From Proteobacteria bacterium UBA981 (GTDB lineage Bacteria > Pseudomonadota > Gammaproteobacteria > Ga0077536): a DNA stretch of 64,000 nucleotides. Numbering within the stretch: the first letter of the stretch is position 1; every line of letters begins with the position of its first letter. Shown here in pieces: positions 8,943-17,483 of the stretch. Under the pieces are notes generated by a model, which saw nothing but the letters and a program-made list of their open reading frames with translations, made no database searches and had not been told where the DNA came from. The position numbers and the translations under genes are program-made. The DNA lies in contig DBBP01000031.1 in the NCBI GenBank assembly GCA_002292285.1, forward strand, positions 1 through 64,000. The letters are read 5' to 3'.

Positions 8943-9032
8943 TGGCGGAGAGAGAGGGATTCGAACCCTCGAAGGGGATAAACCCTTGCCGGTTTTCAAG
9001 ACCGGTGCATTCAACCGCTCTGCCATCTCTCC
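8943..9032 (-). tRNA. tRNA-Ser (anticodon TGA)
   Basis: On the minus strand the 90-base gene begins GGAGAGATGGCAGAGC and ends TCTCTCCG followed by an encoded CCA. The anticodon stem CCGGT/ACCGG closes the loop CTTGAAA (anticodon TGA, serine). A long variable arm typical of class II tRNAs lies before the T-arm GGGTTCGAATCCC. The acceptor stem GGAGAGA/TCTCTCC is perfect. Confidence 0.96.
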
Positions 9033-9201
9033 GTTAGTCGTCAGTTGCCCCACCCAGTGCGTGGCAGCCGAACCGGATTGTACCCGAACCTTGCCAAGAA
9101 TCGGTCTGCCCTATGTACTAGCCCGTATCGCAACGCACGCAGACTATGCCCGTTTTTAGGCGCTCGGCACCTACTTAAAAGAGACGCCTTGCGATAGGGT
9201 C

Positions 9202-9253
9202 AATTACCCAGCGAGCTGAAAGCCAAGCTGGAGCACGGGAGTGCCGGGTAATT
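9202..9253. other. Compact structured element upstream of yccA (unknown)
   Basis: A perfect 8-bp outer inverted repeat (AATTACCC at 9202-9209 and GGGTAATT at 9246-9253) encloses two inner hairpins. One is CCAGC/GCTGG with an inner GCT-GAA-AGC helix; the other is GCAC-GGGA-GTGC. The layout resembles a three-way junction of about 52 bases. It lies just upstream of the predicted yccA promoter, so it may not be part of that transcript. It matches no RNA family I can recall and has no U-tract, so it is not a standard terminator. Strand is undetermined. Confidence 0.45.
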
Positions 9254-9266
9254 TACGCAACGAACC

Positions 9267-9294
9267 TTGAATTCCCCGCCGTCGCCCCTATTAT
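9267..9294 (+). promoter_or_regulatory. Predicted sigma-70-type promoter of yccA
   Basis: A -35-like hexamer TTGAAT (9267-9272) and a -10-like hexamer TATTAT (9289-9294) are 16 bases apart. This would place the start of transcription near 9301 and give a 5' leader of about 70 bases. Confidence 0.55.
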
Positions 9295-9310
9295 GTTGTG
9301 TAGAACTAAT

Positions 9311-9338
9311 TGCCGGGAACCAGTCTAAGATCCCGGCA
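9311..9338 (+). promoter_or_regulatory. Leader hairpin before yccA
   Basis: A perfect 8-bp inverted repeat (TGCCGGGA and TCCCGGCA) with a 12-base loop lies between the predicted promoter and the ribosome binding site of yccA. No run of T follows, so it is not a plain terminator. It could stabilise the mRNA or be a regulatory fold. Confidence 0.45.
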
Positions 9339-9372
9339 CAATCGCGAATTTCCACTAAGGAGGAATCCGTAG

Positions 9373-10038
9373 ATGCAAAGTACTATCGCAAACGGGCGCT
9401 CACAAGCGGCCGTACTGTCAACTAACAAACTCATCCGCAACACCTACATGCTGTTGTCGATGACCCTCTTATTCAGTGCCGTAACCGCAACCGCATCTGT
9501 GCTGTTACGCATGCCACCGATGACGTACCTGCTGTCCATCGGCGGTGCATTTTTACTGATGTGGCTGGTGCTGCCACGCACGGCCAATTCGGGCGCAGGT
9601 CTGGGGGTAGTTTTCGCCATCACTGGCTTGCTCGGTTTCGCGCTGGGGCCAATGCTCAATATGTATTTGTCGCTACCGAACGGTCCGCAGATAGTCGCTA
9701 CTGCCCTCGGCGGCACCGGCGTCATTTTCCTCGGCCTGTCAGGCTATGCGTTGACCACCAAACGGGATTTCAGCTTTCTGGGCGGATTCCTGTTCGTTGG
9801 GCTGCTGGTGGTATTAGGGGCAGCGTTACTGAATATTTTCTTCGCGGTTCCGGCGCTGTCACTCGCGTTGTCAGCAGCAATTGTAATGCTGATGAGCGGC
9901 TTCATTCTCTACGACACCAGCCGCATGGTGAACGGCGGCATCGATAACTACCTTATCGCAACGGTGCAACTGTACATGAACATCTTTAACTTGTTCATTA
10001 GCCTGCTTCACCTGTTGGGCTTCGCCAGCGACGACTAA
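9373..10038 (+). CDS. yccA: Bax inhibitor-1/YccA family inner membrane protein
   Basis: The 221-residue protein has about seven membrane-spanning segments spread over residues 25-215 and the acidic C-terminus (FASDD) common in the family. E. coli YccA is a substrate and modulator of the FtsH protease; that role is likely here but not shown by the sequence. The ATG has a strong Shine-Dalgarno, AAGGAGG, upstream. A promoter-like pair and a leader hairpin precede it, and a clean intrinsic terminator follows, so it appears to be a single-gene unit. Confidence 0.92.
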   Translation: MQSTIANGRSQAAVLSTNKLIRNTYMLLSMTLLFSAVTATASVLLRMPPMTYLLSIGGAFLLMWLVLPRTANSGAGLGVVFAITGLLGFALGPMLNMYLSLPNGPQIVATALGGTGVIFLGLSGYALTTKRDFSFLGGFLFVGLLVVLGAALLNIFFAVPALSLALSAAIVMLMSGFILYDTSRMVNGGIDNYLIATVQLYMNIFNLFISLLHLLGFASDD

Positions 10039-10058
10039 CGCATGCGCTAGTCGAATTT

Positions 10059-10084
10059 AAAACGGCCCTTTGTGGGCCGTTTTT
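10059..10084 (+). terminator. Intrinsic terminator after yccA
   Basis: A 10-bp stem AAAACGGCCC/GGGCCGTTTT with the loop TTTGT ends in a run of T. It starts about 20 bases after the yccA stop codon. Confidence 0.92.
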
Positions 10085-10119
10085 CGTTCCGGACCGCGAA
10101 ACACAAGGGATTTGAAGCG

Positions 10120-10302
10120 ATGGATATGTGGATGAAGGTAGGTTCCGCGCTGCTCTTGGGCGCTATGATCGTCATGCTTGCGCCGCGCGCGATGCAGATG
10201 ATGAAGGAAAGCAAGGCGGCCGAAGCAGGCGACTGGCCGTCATTTATCTTGCCACTGCTGGCAGTCGGTTGCTTCGTCGCCTTACTCATGGCGATGGTGT
10301 AG
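10120..10302 (+). CDS. Small conserved membrane protein (60 residues)
   Basis: The predicted peptide starts MDMWMKVGSALLLGAMIVML and has two hydrophobic helices (residues about 6-20 and 40-58). A short charged loop with the segment MMKESKAAEAGDW joins them. Very similar short two-helix proteins are, from memory, widespread in gammaproteobacteria, but none has a firm function I can cite. The upstream in-frame start at 10072 falls inside the yccA terminator, so the ATG at 10120 was chosen. It follows yccA on the same strand after the terminator and converges on serS. Confidence 0.7.
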   Translation: MDMWMKVGSALLLGAMIVMLAPRAMQMMKESKAAEAGDWPSFILPLLAVGCFVALLMAMV

Positions 10303-10320
10303 AAACCGACTAGACCAAAT

Positions 10321-11610
10321 TCAAGCCCCTGACTGTTCGATGGTCAGTTGCTGCAAGCCACCCATATAAGGCCTGAGTACGTCCGGTATCAAAATGGTGC
10401 CATCTGCTTGCTGAAAATTCTCCATCACCGCAAGCAATGCCCGCCCTACCGCAACGCCAGACCCATTTAGAGTGTGCAACAACTCCGGTTTTCCAGTCGC
10501 GGGGTTACGCCACCGCGCCTTGATCCGGCGCGCCTGGAAATCGACGAAGCTGCTGCACGAGGATATTTCCCGGTAGCGATCCTGGGCTGGCAGCCATACC
10601 TCAAGGTCATAGGTCTTGGTCGCGGAAAACCCGAGATCTGCCGAACACAATGTGACAACCCGGTAAGGCAACCCCAGCTGTTGCAAAATAACCTCCGCAT
10701 GGCCGGTCAGCTGTTCGAGGGCTGTTTCTGAATCCGCCGGACGCGCTAGCTGCACAAGTTCGACTTTCTCGAACTGATGTTGTCGAATCATGCCACGCGT
10801 ATCCTTGCCGTAAGACCCCGCTTCGCTGCGAAAACACGGTGTGTGGCAAACGTAGCGGGCTGGCATCTCGGCATCATCCAAAATCGCGTCCTGAGCCAAA
10901 TTGGTGACCGGCACTTCAGCCGTCGGAATCAGGAAAAAGCCCTGCTCCGGAATTTCGAACAAATCTTCCTTGAACTTCGGCAATTGCCCAGTGCCGCGCA
11001 ACGCCCGTTCGTTCACCAGAAACGGGACGTAGACTTCCCGATAGCCATGTTGCTGCGTGTGCGTATCGAGCATGAACTGCGTCAACGCGCGTTGCATCCT
11101 GGCAATGCCACCGCTGAGCACCGCGAAACGCGAGCCGGCCAGGCGGGAACCCGCCTCAAAGTCAATGCCTGCATGCATCTCGCCCAGCTCAACATGATCA
11201 CGCGGTGCGAAATCAAAGGTTGCCGGTACCCCATGCCTGCGCATCTCGACGTTATCGTCTTCACTCGTCCCGTTCGGAACGTCAGCGTGTGGCACGTTAG
11301 GCAGACTGAGCGAAAAAGCCTCCAGTTCTTCCTGGACTGCTTCGAGGGCTAATTGCTTCTCTTTCAGTTGGTCACCAAGTGCGGCGACTGCGGCACGTAG
11401 CGGTTCAATATCCTCACCCCGCCCTTTCGCAACACCAATCGCCTTACTGCTGCGATTGCGTTCGGCCTGCAGGCTTTCGGCGTCAACCTGAAGGGCTTTG
11501 CGTGCATTCTCCAAGCGCGTCAAAGTCTTGACATCAAGCACAAATCCGCGCCGCAGCAGTGCCTCGGCGACTGCCGTCGGGTCGTTTCTCAAAAGCTGGG
11601 GATCGAGCAT
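10321..11610 (-). CDS. serS: Seryl-tRNA synthetase
   Basis: This enzyme charges tRNA-Ser and tRNA-Sec with serine in the cytoplasm. The 429-residue protein has the N-terminal antiparallel coiled-coil arm (residues about 25-105, rich in Glu, Gln and Lys) that grips the long variable arm of tRNA-Ser. The class II catalytic core follows, including motif 2 (FRSEAGSYGKDTRGMIRQHQ) and motif 3 near the C-terminus (GVAVGRALLAVMENFQ). Length and domain order are normal. It is on the same strand as crcB, rarA, lolA and ftsK, a common gammaproteobacterial order. Confidence 0.97.
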   Translation of the reverse strand: MLDPQLLRNDPTAVAEALLRRGFVLDVKTLTRLENARKALQVDAESLQAERNRSSKAIGVAKGRGEDIEPLRAAVAALGDQLKEKQLALEAVQEELEAFSLSLPNVPHADVPNGTSEDDNVEMRRHGVPATFDFAPRDHVELGEMHAGIDFEAGSRLAGSRFAVLSGGIARMQRALTQFMLDTHTQQHGYREVYVPFLVNERALRGTGQLPKFKEDLFEIPEQGFFLIPTAEVPVTNLAQDAILDDAEMPARYVCHTPCFRSEAGSYGKDTRGMIRQHQFEKVELVQLARPADSETALEQLTGHAEVILQQLGLPYRVVTLCSADLGFSATKTYDLEVWLPAQDRYREISSCSSFVDFQARRIKARWRNPATGKPELLHTLNGSGVAVGRALLAVMENFQQADGTILIPDVLRPYMGGLQQLTIEQSGA

Positions 11611-11835
11611 TTTTTCGCCTGACTTAGCGCTGGATAATGCGCGTTGCGAGTACCTGCGGCCTCGTCAGTCGCAGGCAGAAAAATCGTTGCAGCCGTAACG
11701 AATGGAGTCGTCACGGCGTGCGGCGGCGCGTACTTTAGCAGAATTGAGCATGCTGAAAACTGCCGGTTAATCGTTTCGAGGCTCGCTCTTTTCCCCGCGG
11801 CGGGCGAATTCAGGACAGCCGATCCTAAGCACTGA

Positions 11836-12213
11836 CTACAACTGCCGAGCCAGTACCAACCCCAGCCAACAACCAGCCACGCACAAGAGCACGTTGGCGG
11901 CAACGTTGACGACAGCTCGTAATAGCGCCCCGGTCTCCAACAATTGCACAGTCTCGAGAGAAAACGTCGAAAACGTGGTGAGTGCACCCAACAGACCAAC
12001 CATCCACAACAGTCGCCAATTTTCATTGCCTGCGAAGCGCTCAGTGAGCATGACGTAGAGAATCCCTATCAGGCATGAACCCACGACATTGACAATCAAA
12101 GTGCCGTAGGGGAACTGTCGACCAAAAGCCACCGCGGCCACGTGTGACACGCCAAAGCGAATCATCGCCCCGCAGGCCCCGCCGAGCGCTACCAAAAACA
12201 AGTGCAGCGTCAC
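11836..12213 (-). CDS. crcB: Fluoride exporter (Fluc/CrcB family)
   Basis: This is a small inner-membrane protein that forms dimeric fluoride channels. It has 125 residues and four hydrophobic segments. It carries the family hallmarks GTLIVNVVGSCLIG (with the conserved Asn) and LTTFSTFSLETV (the Phe-box region). The gene overlaps the upstream rarA stop by four bases, so it is likely co-translated with rarA. The 225 bases between crcB and serS hold no feature I can support. I saw no fluoride riboswitch, though the crcB start lies inside rarA and leaves little room for one. Confidence 0.93.
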   Translation of the reverse strand: MTLHLFLVALGGACGAMIRFGVSHVAAVAFGRQFPYGTLIVNVVGSCLIGILYVMLTERFAGNENWRLLWMVGLLGALTTFSTFSLETVQLLETGALLRAVVNVAANVLLCVAGCWLGLVLARQL

Positions 12214-13478
12214 GACTCGTCCTGGGTGCCGCCGCGCAGGCGGACAAGCTTTTCGGCAATCTGAATTTCGAGGCCGCGCTGCACAGGTTCGTAATAAATA
12301 CGCTCACCGAGCGTATCAGGGAAGTAGGTTTGTCCGGTCGCAAAGCCATCCGTTTCGTCGTGATCGTAACGATAATCGCGACCATGACCTTGCGCTTTTG
12401 CAAGCCCGGTCGGCGCGTTTCGGATATGCGCTGGAACTGCATCAGATCCGCGCGCCGCAACTTCTGCACGGGCGCGATTAAAGGCCTGATAAACCGCATT
12501 ACTTTTAGCCGCAACCGCGCAGTAAGTCAGCGCGTGGGCGATAGCCAACTCACCTTCGGGCGGCCCCATCTTGCGCCACGCATCCCACGCATCAACGGCG
12601 ATCGTGAGCGCGCGCGGGTCTGCGTTGCCAATGTCCTCGCTGGCAATGCGAACGATGCGTCGAGCGATGTAAGCCGGATCGCAGCCGCCATCGAGCATTC
12701 GGGCGAACCAGTACAAAGCCGCATCCGGGTTCGAACCGCGCACAGATTTATGTAGCGCAGATATCTGGTCGTAGAAATCGTCCTGACCTTTGTCAAAACG
12801 ACGACTTTGGGCACCGTCGACTGCCAGCGTCATGGCGGCCTCATCGATGACGCCATCGTTGGCCAGCGAAAGCGCGAGTTCGAGCAAGTTGAGTGCACGT
12901 CGTGCGTCGCCATCTGCAACTTCGGCAAGACGCACGGCCAGGCCCGGCGCCATGCTGATGGCTTGTTGGCTCGACAGCTGCGTGAGCGCACACTCAATGA
13001 TGTGGGTCATATTCGGCACATCGAGAGACTGTAAAGCATAGACGCGCACACGGGATAACAAGGCGTTGTTGAGTTCGAAAGCCGGGTTCTCGGTCGTCGC
13101 TCCGATAAAGGTGATGGTGCCGTTTTCGATGTGCGGCAAGAACGCATCTTGCTGCGCTTTGTTGAAGCGATGAACCTCGTCTACGAACACTGCTGTACGG
13201 CGCCCTGCGAGTTTGTGTTCTTGCGCCTGCTCCACAGCCTGGCGAATGTCTTTCACGCCGCCCAGCACTGCTGAGAGCTGCAGAAATTCTGCCCCGGCCT
13301 GCTGAGACATCATGCGTGCCAGGGTCGTCTTACCAGTGCCTGGCGGCCCCCACAAGACCATGGAGTGGAGCATTCCCTCTTCCAATGCACGTCGCAACGG
13401 CTGACCCTTGCCGAGCAAGTGCTGTTGACCGTAAAACTGGTCGAGACTGAGGGGACGGAGTTGGTCAGCTAAAGGCAT
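12210..13478 (-). CDS. rarA: Replication-associated recombination protein A (AAA+ ATPase)
   Basis: RarA (MgsA) is a clamp-loader-like ATPase acting at stalled forks. The 422-residue protein has Walker A GPPGTGKTT at residues 44-52, Walker B with DEVHRFNKAQQD near 103, and a sensor-1 region GATTENPAFELNNALLSR. The C-terminal tetramerisation domain contains YRYDHDE and FPDTLGERIYYEP. Its place between lolA and crcB/serS matches the order in many gammaproteobacteria. Confidence 0.96.
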   Translation of the reverse strand: MPLADQLRPLSLDQFYGQQHLLGKGQPLRRALEEGMLHSMVLWGPPGTGKTTLARMMSQQAGAEFLQLSAVLGGVKDIRQAVEQAQEHKLAGRRTAVFVDEVHRFNKAQQDAFLPHIENGTITFIGATTENPAFELNNALLSRVRVYALQSLDVPNMTHIIECALTQLSSQQAISMAPGLAVRLAEVADGDARRALNLLELALSLANDGVIDEAAMTLAVDGAQSRRFDKGQDDFYDQISALHKSVRGSNPDAALYWFARMLDGGCDPAYIARRIVRIASEDIGNADPRALTIAVDAWDAWRKMGPPEGELAIAHALTYCAVAAKSNAVYQAFNRARAEVAARGSDAVPAHIRNAPTGLAKAQGHGRDYRYDHDETDGFATGQTYFPDTLGERIYYEPVQRGLEIQIAEKLVRLRGGTQDES

Positions 13479-13533
13479 CGTTAGCGATAGTACAGCGCTA
13501 TGCGGCTGTTACAGAAGAACTGCGACTAGGTCT

Positions 13534-14163
13534 TCAGGGCGCGCTGGCTCGCACGACATCGACGCCAGGTGGCGGCACAAAAGCAAACTTCGCATCATCG
13601 ATAAGAACGTCGTTGGCAACTGATGCAAAGTTGAGCGCAGTTAGTTGGCCGAGGTTGTCGCGCAGGCGCATAGCCTGTACCGAGCCGTCTGCAAAGCCGA
13701 GTTCAATCATCGAAAAGTCGCCGCTGCTATCCAATGGACGCAATTGGAACCAGGCCAGCCCGCGCTCGTCTGACGCCAACTCGGTAATCGTATAGTGGCC
13801 CGCGACATCGGTTTCGTGCCCGAGTAATGCGGCGGGGGACGTATGCGGGATACCCGTTATATCGCTTTCGGTGACTTGTTCCAGGTCGGGATCGTAAATT
13901 GACAGGGTGGTGCCGTCGCTGACAATGGTTTGCGCAAAGGGTTCGCGATACTCCCAGCGGAACAGCCCTGGGCGTTTGATCAGGCAATCTCCAGAAGCTC
14001 GTTCGAGTAACTCACCCTGTTCGCTATATCGTTGCTGAACGAACGTGGCCGAAAAACTTTGCAGGGCATTGAGAAACTCAACCAGCCCGCGTTGTGCGGA
14101 ACGCGCTTCGGCCGTGACGCTTGTGCTGAAAAGCACCAGGACGACGGCCAGTAGACGCGGCAT
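13534..14163 (-). CDS. lolA: Outer-membrane lipoprotein carrier protein LolA
   Basis: LolA is a periplasmic chaperone that takes lipoproteins from the LolCDE transporter to LolB in the outer membrane. The frame opens 22 codons earlier, but the ATG at 14163 gives a clean signal peptide (MPRLLAVVLVLFSTSVTAEA) and lies just after the ftsK stop. The mature protein has the expected half-barrel strands, including LQSFSATFVQQRYSEQGE and GLFRWEYREPFAQTIVSDG, both classic LolA segments. lolC and lolD are elsewhere in this window. Confidence 0.94.
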   Translation of the reverse strand: MPRLLAVVLVLFSTSVTAEARSAQRGLVEFLNALQSFSATFVQQRYSEQGELLERASGDCLIKRPGLFRWEYREPFAQTIVSDGTTLSIYDPDLEQVTESDITGIPHTSPAALLGHETDVAGHYTITELASDERGLAWFQLRPLDSSGDFSMIELGFADGSVQAMRLRDNLGQLTALNFASVANDVLIDDAKFAFVPPPGVDVVRASAP

Positions 14164-14170
14164 GATTCGA

Positions 14171-16480
14171 TTAGTCCTTAGGCGGCGGTGGGGCGAGAAC
14201 TTCGCGACTGCCGTTTGATTGCAGCTCACCTACCACACCGGCGCGTTCCATTTCCTCGACCATCCGCGCGGCACGGTTATAGCCAATTTTCAGGCGGCGT
14301 TGGATGCCTGATACGGAAGCTCGGCGTGATTCGGTCACGATGCGTACCGCATGGTCATAGAGTTCATCTTGCTCGTCGCCGCCACCAAATTCGCCGCCGC
14401 CAGCGCCGCCATCATCGCCAGAATCCATCGGTCCTGACAAGATTTCCTCAATGTACTCCGGTTCGCCCGCGGCCTTGAGGCGTTCAACGACCTTGTGAAC
14501 TTCTTCGTCGGACACGAACGCGCCATGGACTCGATTCGGGATTCCGGTACCTGGCGGCAAGTACAGCATGTCGCCGTGACCGAGCAGCGTTTCGGCGCCC
14601 ATCTGGTCAAGAATTGTGCGCGAATCAATCCGTGAAGAGACCTGAAACGCGATACGGGTGGGAATGTTTGCTTTGATCAAGCCCGTTATCACGTCGACCG
14701 AGGGGCGTTGCGTCGCGAGGATGAGATGCACACCTGCAGCGCGAGCCTTTTGCGCCAGACGTGCGATCAATTCTTCAACCTTCTTGCCGACAACCATCAT
14801 CATGTCGGCTAATTCGTCGATGATGACAACGATGCACGGTAGCGTGGTCAACTCGGGAATAACCGCTTCGCTATCGCCATGCGCGTTAAAAATCGGATCT
14901 ACCAGCGGTTTGCCGCTCGCTGCAGCCTCTTCCACTTTACGATTGTAGCCCGCGATGTTGCGTACCCCGAGGGCCGACATCAACCGGTAGCGACGCTCCA
15001 TCTCCGCGACGCACCAGCGCAACGCGTTGGCAGCTTCCTTCATATCGGTGACAACCGGCGCCAACAAGGCCGGGATGCCCTCATAGACCGACAGCTCGAG
15101 CATTTTCGGGTCAATCATTATCAGACGGACGTCTTCTGGCGTCGATTTGTACAGCAGGCTCAGAATCATCGCGTTCAGAGCCACCGACTTGCCGGCGCCT
15201 GTCGTACCAGCAACCAGCAGGTGTGGCATCTTGCCAAGATCAGCGACCGCTGGCTGTCCCGAAATATCTTTGCCCAGCGCCATCGTCAACTTGGAACTGC
15301 TGGTTTCGTACACGTCGGACTTGAGGATATCCCCGAGCGATACGATTTCGCGCTGCTCGTTCGGGATTTCGAGGCCGATGCAGGTCTTGCCCGGAATCAC
15401 CTCAACAACACGCACGCTGACAGTCGATAGAGAACGTGCCAGATCTTTGGACAGGTTGGTAATTCGACTCGCCTTAATACCGGGCGCAGGTTCCAATTCA
15501 AATCGCGTTATCACCGGTCCCGGCAACACCGCAACAACTTCGACCTCAATGTTGAAATCGCGCAATTTCATTTCGACCTGGCGTGACATCGCCTCTAGCG
15601 CCTCAGCCGAATAGCCGCCGCTTGCCGCCAGTGGTGTATCCAGCAGACTCAGCTCTGGTAAATCTGTTTGAGTGGTTCGTTCGAATAGGGGCGCCTGTCT
15701 CTCCCTTTCGACCCGCGCACTCGGTGGCGCCTCGACGATGCGCGGTTCAATCCGTGGTTGCGGGCGATGCTCTTTACGTACGGTTTGTTCTTTAACGATA
15801 GCAACGCGTTCGCGTTTCGCGGTCTGGCCACGCAAATACTCCAGCGCCTGCTGGTAGCGCGTGCGGCTAATCTGGGCAATGCGCAGCGCCTGCTCACCCA
15901 CCACGTCCATCAGCCACAACCATGACAATCCAGTAAGTAACGTCACTCCGGTCAGAAAGATGGCAACCATGAGCAAGGCGCTGCCTAGCTCGCCGAATAT
16001 GGTGTAACTCGCAGATCCCACGACGTCGCCCAATATGCCGCCTGCCTGATGGGGAATCTCGGCAATCAGGGCACCACCACGAACCCATAGCAGGCCGCAA
16101 CCAGTGACCACAGCGAAATTCAGGCCAACGAAGCGCACGCTAAGATGGAAATAATCGGACAGGAACTGCTCGGCTCCTTCGCGATAGGCTGACCACGCTA
16201 AAAAAGCCGCGACCAGTGGGAAGGCGTAAGCGAGCTGACCGAATACATATAAGGCGATGTCAGCGACCCACGCACCAACCATGCCGCCCTCGTTCCGTAT
16301 GACGTCGCTCGTCCCGGCCTGAGACCAGCCCGGATCGGTCGGGGAATAGGTTAGCAGCGCGATGACTAGGAAGACGGCAACGCCGCCGAGCGCGATGAGA
16401 ATGCCTTCTCGCAGCCGCTGCACGAGCTGCTGGGAGGCCGGAAATGCGAAGGCTGAGGGTTTGCGTACTGCGTGCGACAT
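14171..16480 (-). CDS. ftsK: DNA translocase FtsK
   Basis: FtsK is a septal DNA pump that segregates chromosome ends and activates XerCD at dif. The 769-residue protein has four N-terminal membrane segments (about residues 25-45, 70-95, 115-140 and 160-190), a short basic linker (200-270), and the motor domain with Walker A GTTGAGKS at 425-432 and Walker B IVVIIDELADMMM. A C-terminal winged-helix gamma domain (SVSGIQRRLKIGYNRAARMVE) reads KOPS sites. The linker is short compared with E. coli FtsK, which is normal in many gammaproteobacteria. lolA follows after seven bases. Confidence 0.97.
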   Translation of the reverse strand: MSHAVRKPSAFAFPASQQLVQRLREGILIALGGVAVFLVIALLTYSPTDPGWSQAGTSDVIRNEGGMVGAWVADIALYVFGQLAYAFPLVAAFLAWSAYREGAEQFLSDYFHLSVRFVGLNFAVVTGCGLLWVRGGALIAEIPHQAGGILGDVVGSASYTIFGELGSALLMVAIFLTGVTLLTGLSWLWLMDVVGEQALRIAQISRTRYQQALEYLRGQTAKRERVAIVKEQTVRKEHRPQPRIEPRIVEAPPSARVERERQAPLFERTTQTDLPELSLLDTPLAASGGYSAEALEAMSRQVEMKLRDFNIEVEVVAVLPGPVITRFELEPAPGIKASRITNLSKDLARSLSTVSVRVVEVIPGKTCIGLEIPNEQREIVSLGDILKSDVYETSSSKLTMALGKDISGQPAVADLGKMPHLLVAGTTGAGKSVALNAMILSLLYKSTPEDVRLIMIDPKMLELSVYEGIPALLAPVVTDMKEAANALRWCVAEMERRYRLMSALGVRNIAGYNRKVEEAAASGKPLVDPIFNAHGDSEAVIPELTTLPCIVVIIDELADMMMVVGKKVEELIARLAQKARAAGVHLILATQRPSVDVITGLIKANIPTRIAFQVSSRIDSRTILDQMGAETLLGHGDMLYLPPGTGIPNRVHGAFVSDEEVHKVVERLKAAGEPEYIEEILSGPMDSGDDGGAGGGEFGGGDEQDELYDHAVRIVTESRRASVSGIQRRLKIGYNRAARMVEEMERAGVVGELQSNGSREVLAPPPPKD

Positions 16481-16486
16481 AGATTA

Positions 16487-16513
16487 ATTCGATTTATTCG
16501 ATTTGTTCGATAA
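16487..16513. repeat. Three tandem 9-bp repeats upstream of ftsK
   Basis: Two exact copies of ATTCGATTT are followed by the variant GTTCGATAA. They begin six bases upstream of the ftsK start, in the A+T-rich gap between ftsK and a divergent hydrolase gene. The location fits the 5' leader of ftsK. Function is unknown. Confidence 0.6.
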
Positions 16514-16600
16514 ACTTATGTTATCTAAATGAAAAATTATTCTAGCTCATGAAATGAATGAACTCCAGTCTGGTCGCCGAAAAAAGTACGGCGTGCGTCG

Positions 16601-17422
16601 GTGAAAGGTCTCACAAAGCTCGTCCTGATCGCCGTGAGCGCCTATCTGGCAGCCTGCGCTGCGGCCTGGGCGATGCAAGATCAGCTTATATTTCATCCCA
16701 AATCCGGCGACGGTCCCGACCCCGGCAGCCGTCAACTCGAGTTTGAAACCGTTTATCTGAGCAACCCGGAAGGCGTCGTTTTGCATGGGTGGTACCTGCC
16801 CGCTCCGAAAGACGCGATAGCACCGCATCACGTGCTGTTCCTCCACGGAAACGCGGGGCGATTGTCACAGCGCCTGCATACGCTGCACACTCTGCACAAT
16901 CTCGGCCATGCCACCCTGATCATCGACTATCGGGGCTATGGGCTGAGCACCGGAAGTCCCAGTGAGTCAGGCTTGTACGAGGACGCCGATACGGCCTGGA
17001 AACATCTCACCGCCGTGAGAGGAATCGACCCAGCGAAGATTATTCTTTACGGGCGCTCGCTCGGCGGCGCGGTAGCCAGCGAACTTGCCACCAGACAAGT
17101 CGTCGGTGGCGTGATTCTTGAATCGACCTTCACGCGACTAGCCGATGTCGCAACAATTCAATATCCGTGGCTACCGGTCACTTTGTTGCTACGCAGTCAT
17201 TTCGACACTTTGGCGAAATTGCCGCACATACGGGCGCCGGTTTTGATCGCGCATAGTCGTGAAGACCAGCTCGTTCCTTACGAACTCGCTCAAGCCCTGT
17301 CACGAAAAGTCCGCAATCTGGCTTCATTCATCCCATTATCGAATAGCCACAATCGCGCCTTTCGCCGTGCCGGCAACGCCTATTACGCCCGCCTCGACAC
17401 ATTCATACGTCACCGGCGTTGA
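16601..17422 (+). CDS. Alpha/beta hydrolase, membrane-anchored (BEM46-like)
   Basis: The 273-residue protein starts with GTG and has an N-terminal hydrophobic stretch (residues 5-25) likely to be a membrane anchor or signal peptide. The fold has an oxyanion region HVLFLHGNAG, then IIDYRGYGLSTG, and the nucleophile elbow GRSLGG with the catalytic Ser. The acid is probably in HSREDQLVP and the His in SNSHNRAF near the C-terminus. This layout matches the BEM46/YfhR-like serine hydrolases, whose natural substrates are not known. Confidence 0.87.
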   Translation: MKGLTKLVLIAVSAYLAACAAAWAMQDQLIFHPKSGDGPDPGSRQLEFETVYLSNPEGVVLHGWYLPAPKDAIAPHHVLFLHGNAGRLSQRLHTLHTLHNLGHATLIIDYRGYGLSTGSPSESGLYEDADTAWKHLTAVRGIDPAKIILYGRSLGGAVASELATRQVVGGVILESTFTRLADVATIQYPWLPVTLLLRSHFDTLAKLPHIRAPVLIAHSREDQLVPYELAQALSRKVRNLASFIPLSNSHNRAFRRAGNAYYARLDTFIRHRR

Positions 17423-17483
17423 CCGCTCAGCGTGGTTCTGCGAGATTGACCGAGCTTTTCCAAGGGCGCGCCGCCCAGCGTTG

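Noticed and set aside
9202..9253. Intrinsic terminator or tRNA fragment
   Set aside because: No T-run follows the stem on either strand and no anticodon or T-arm consensus can be fitted.
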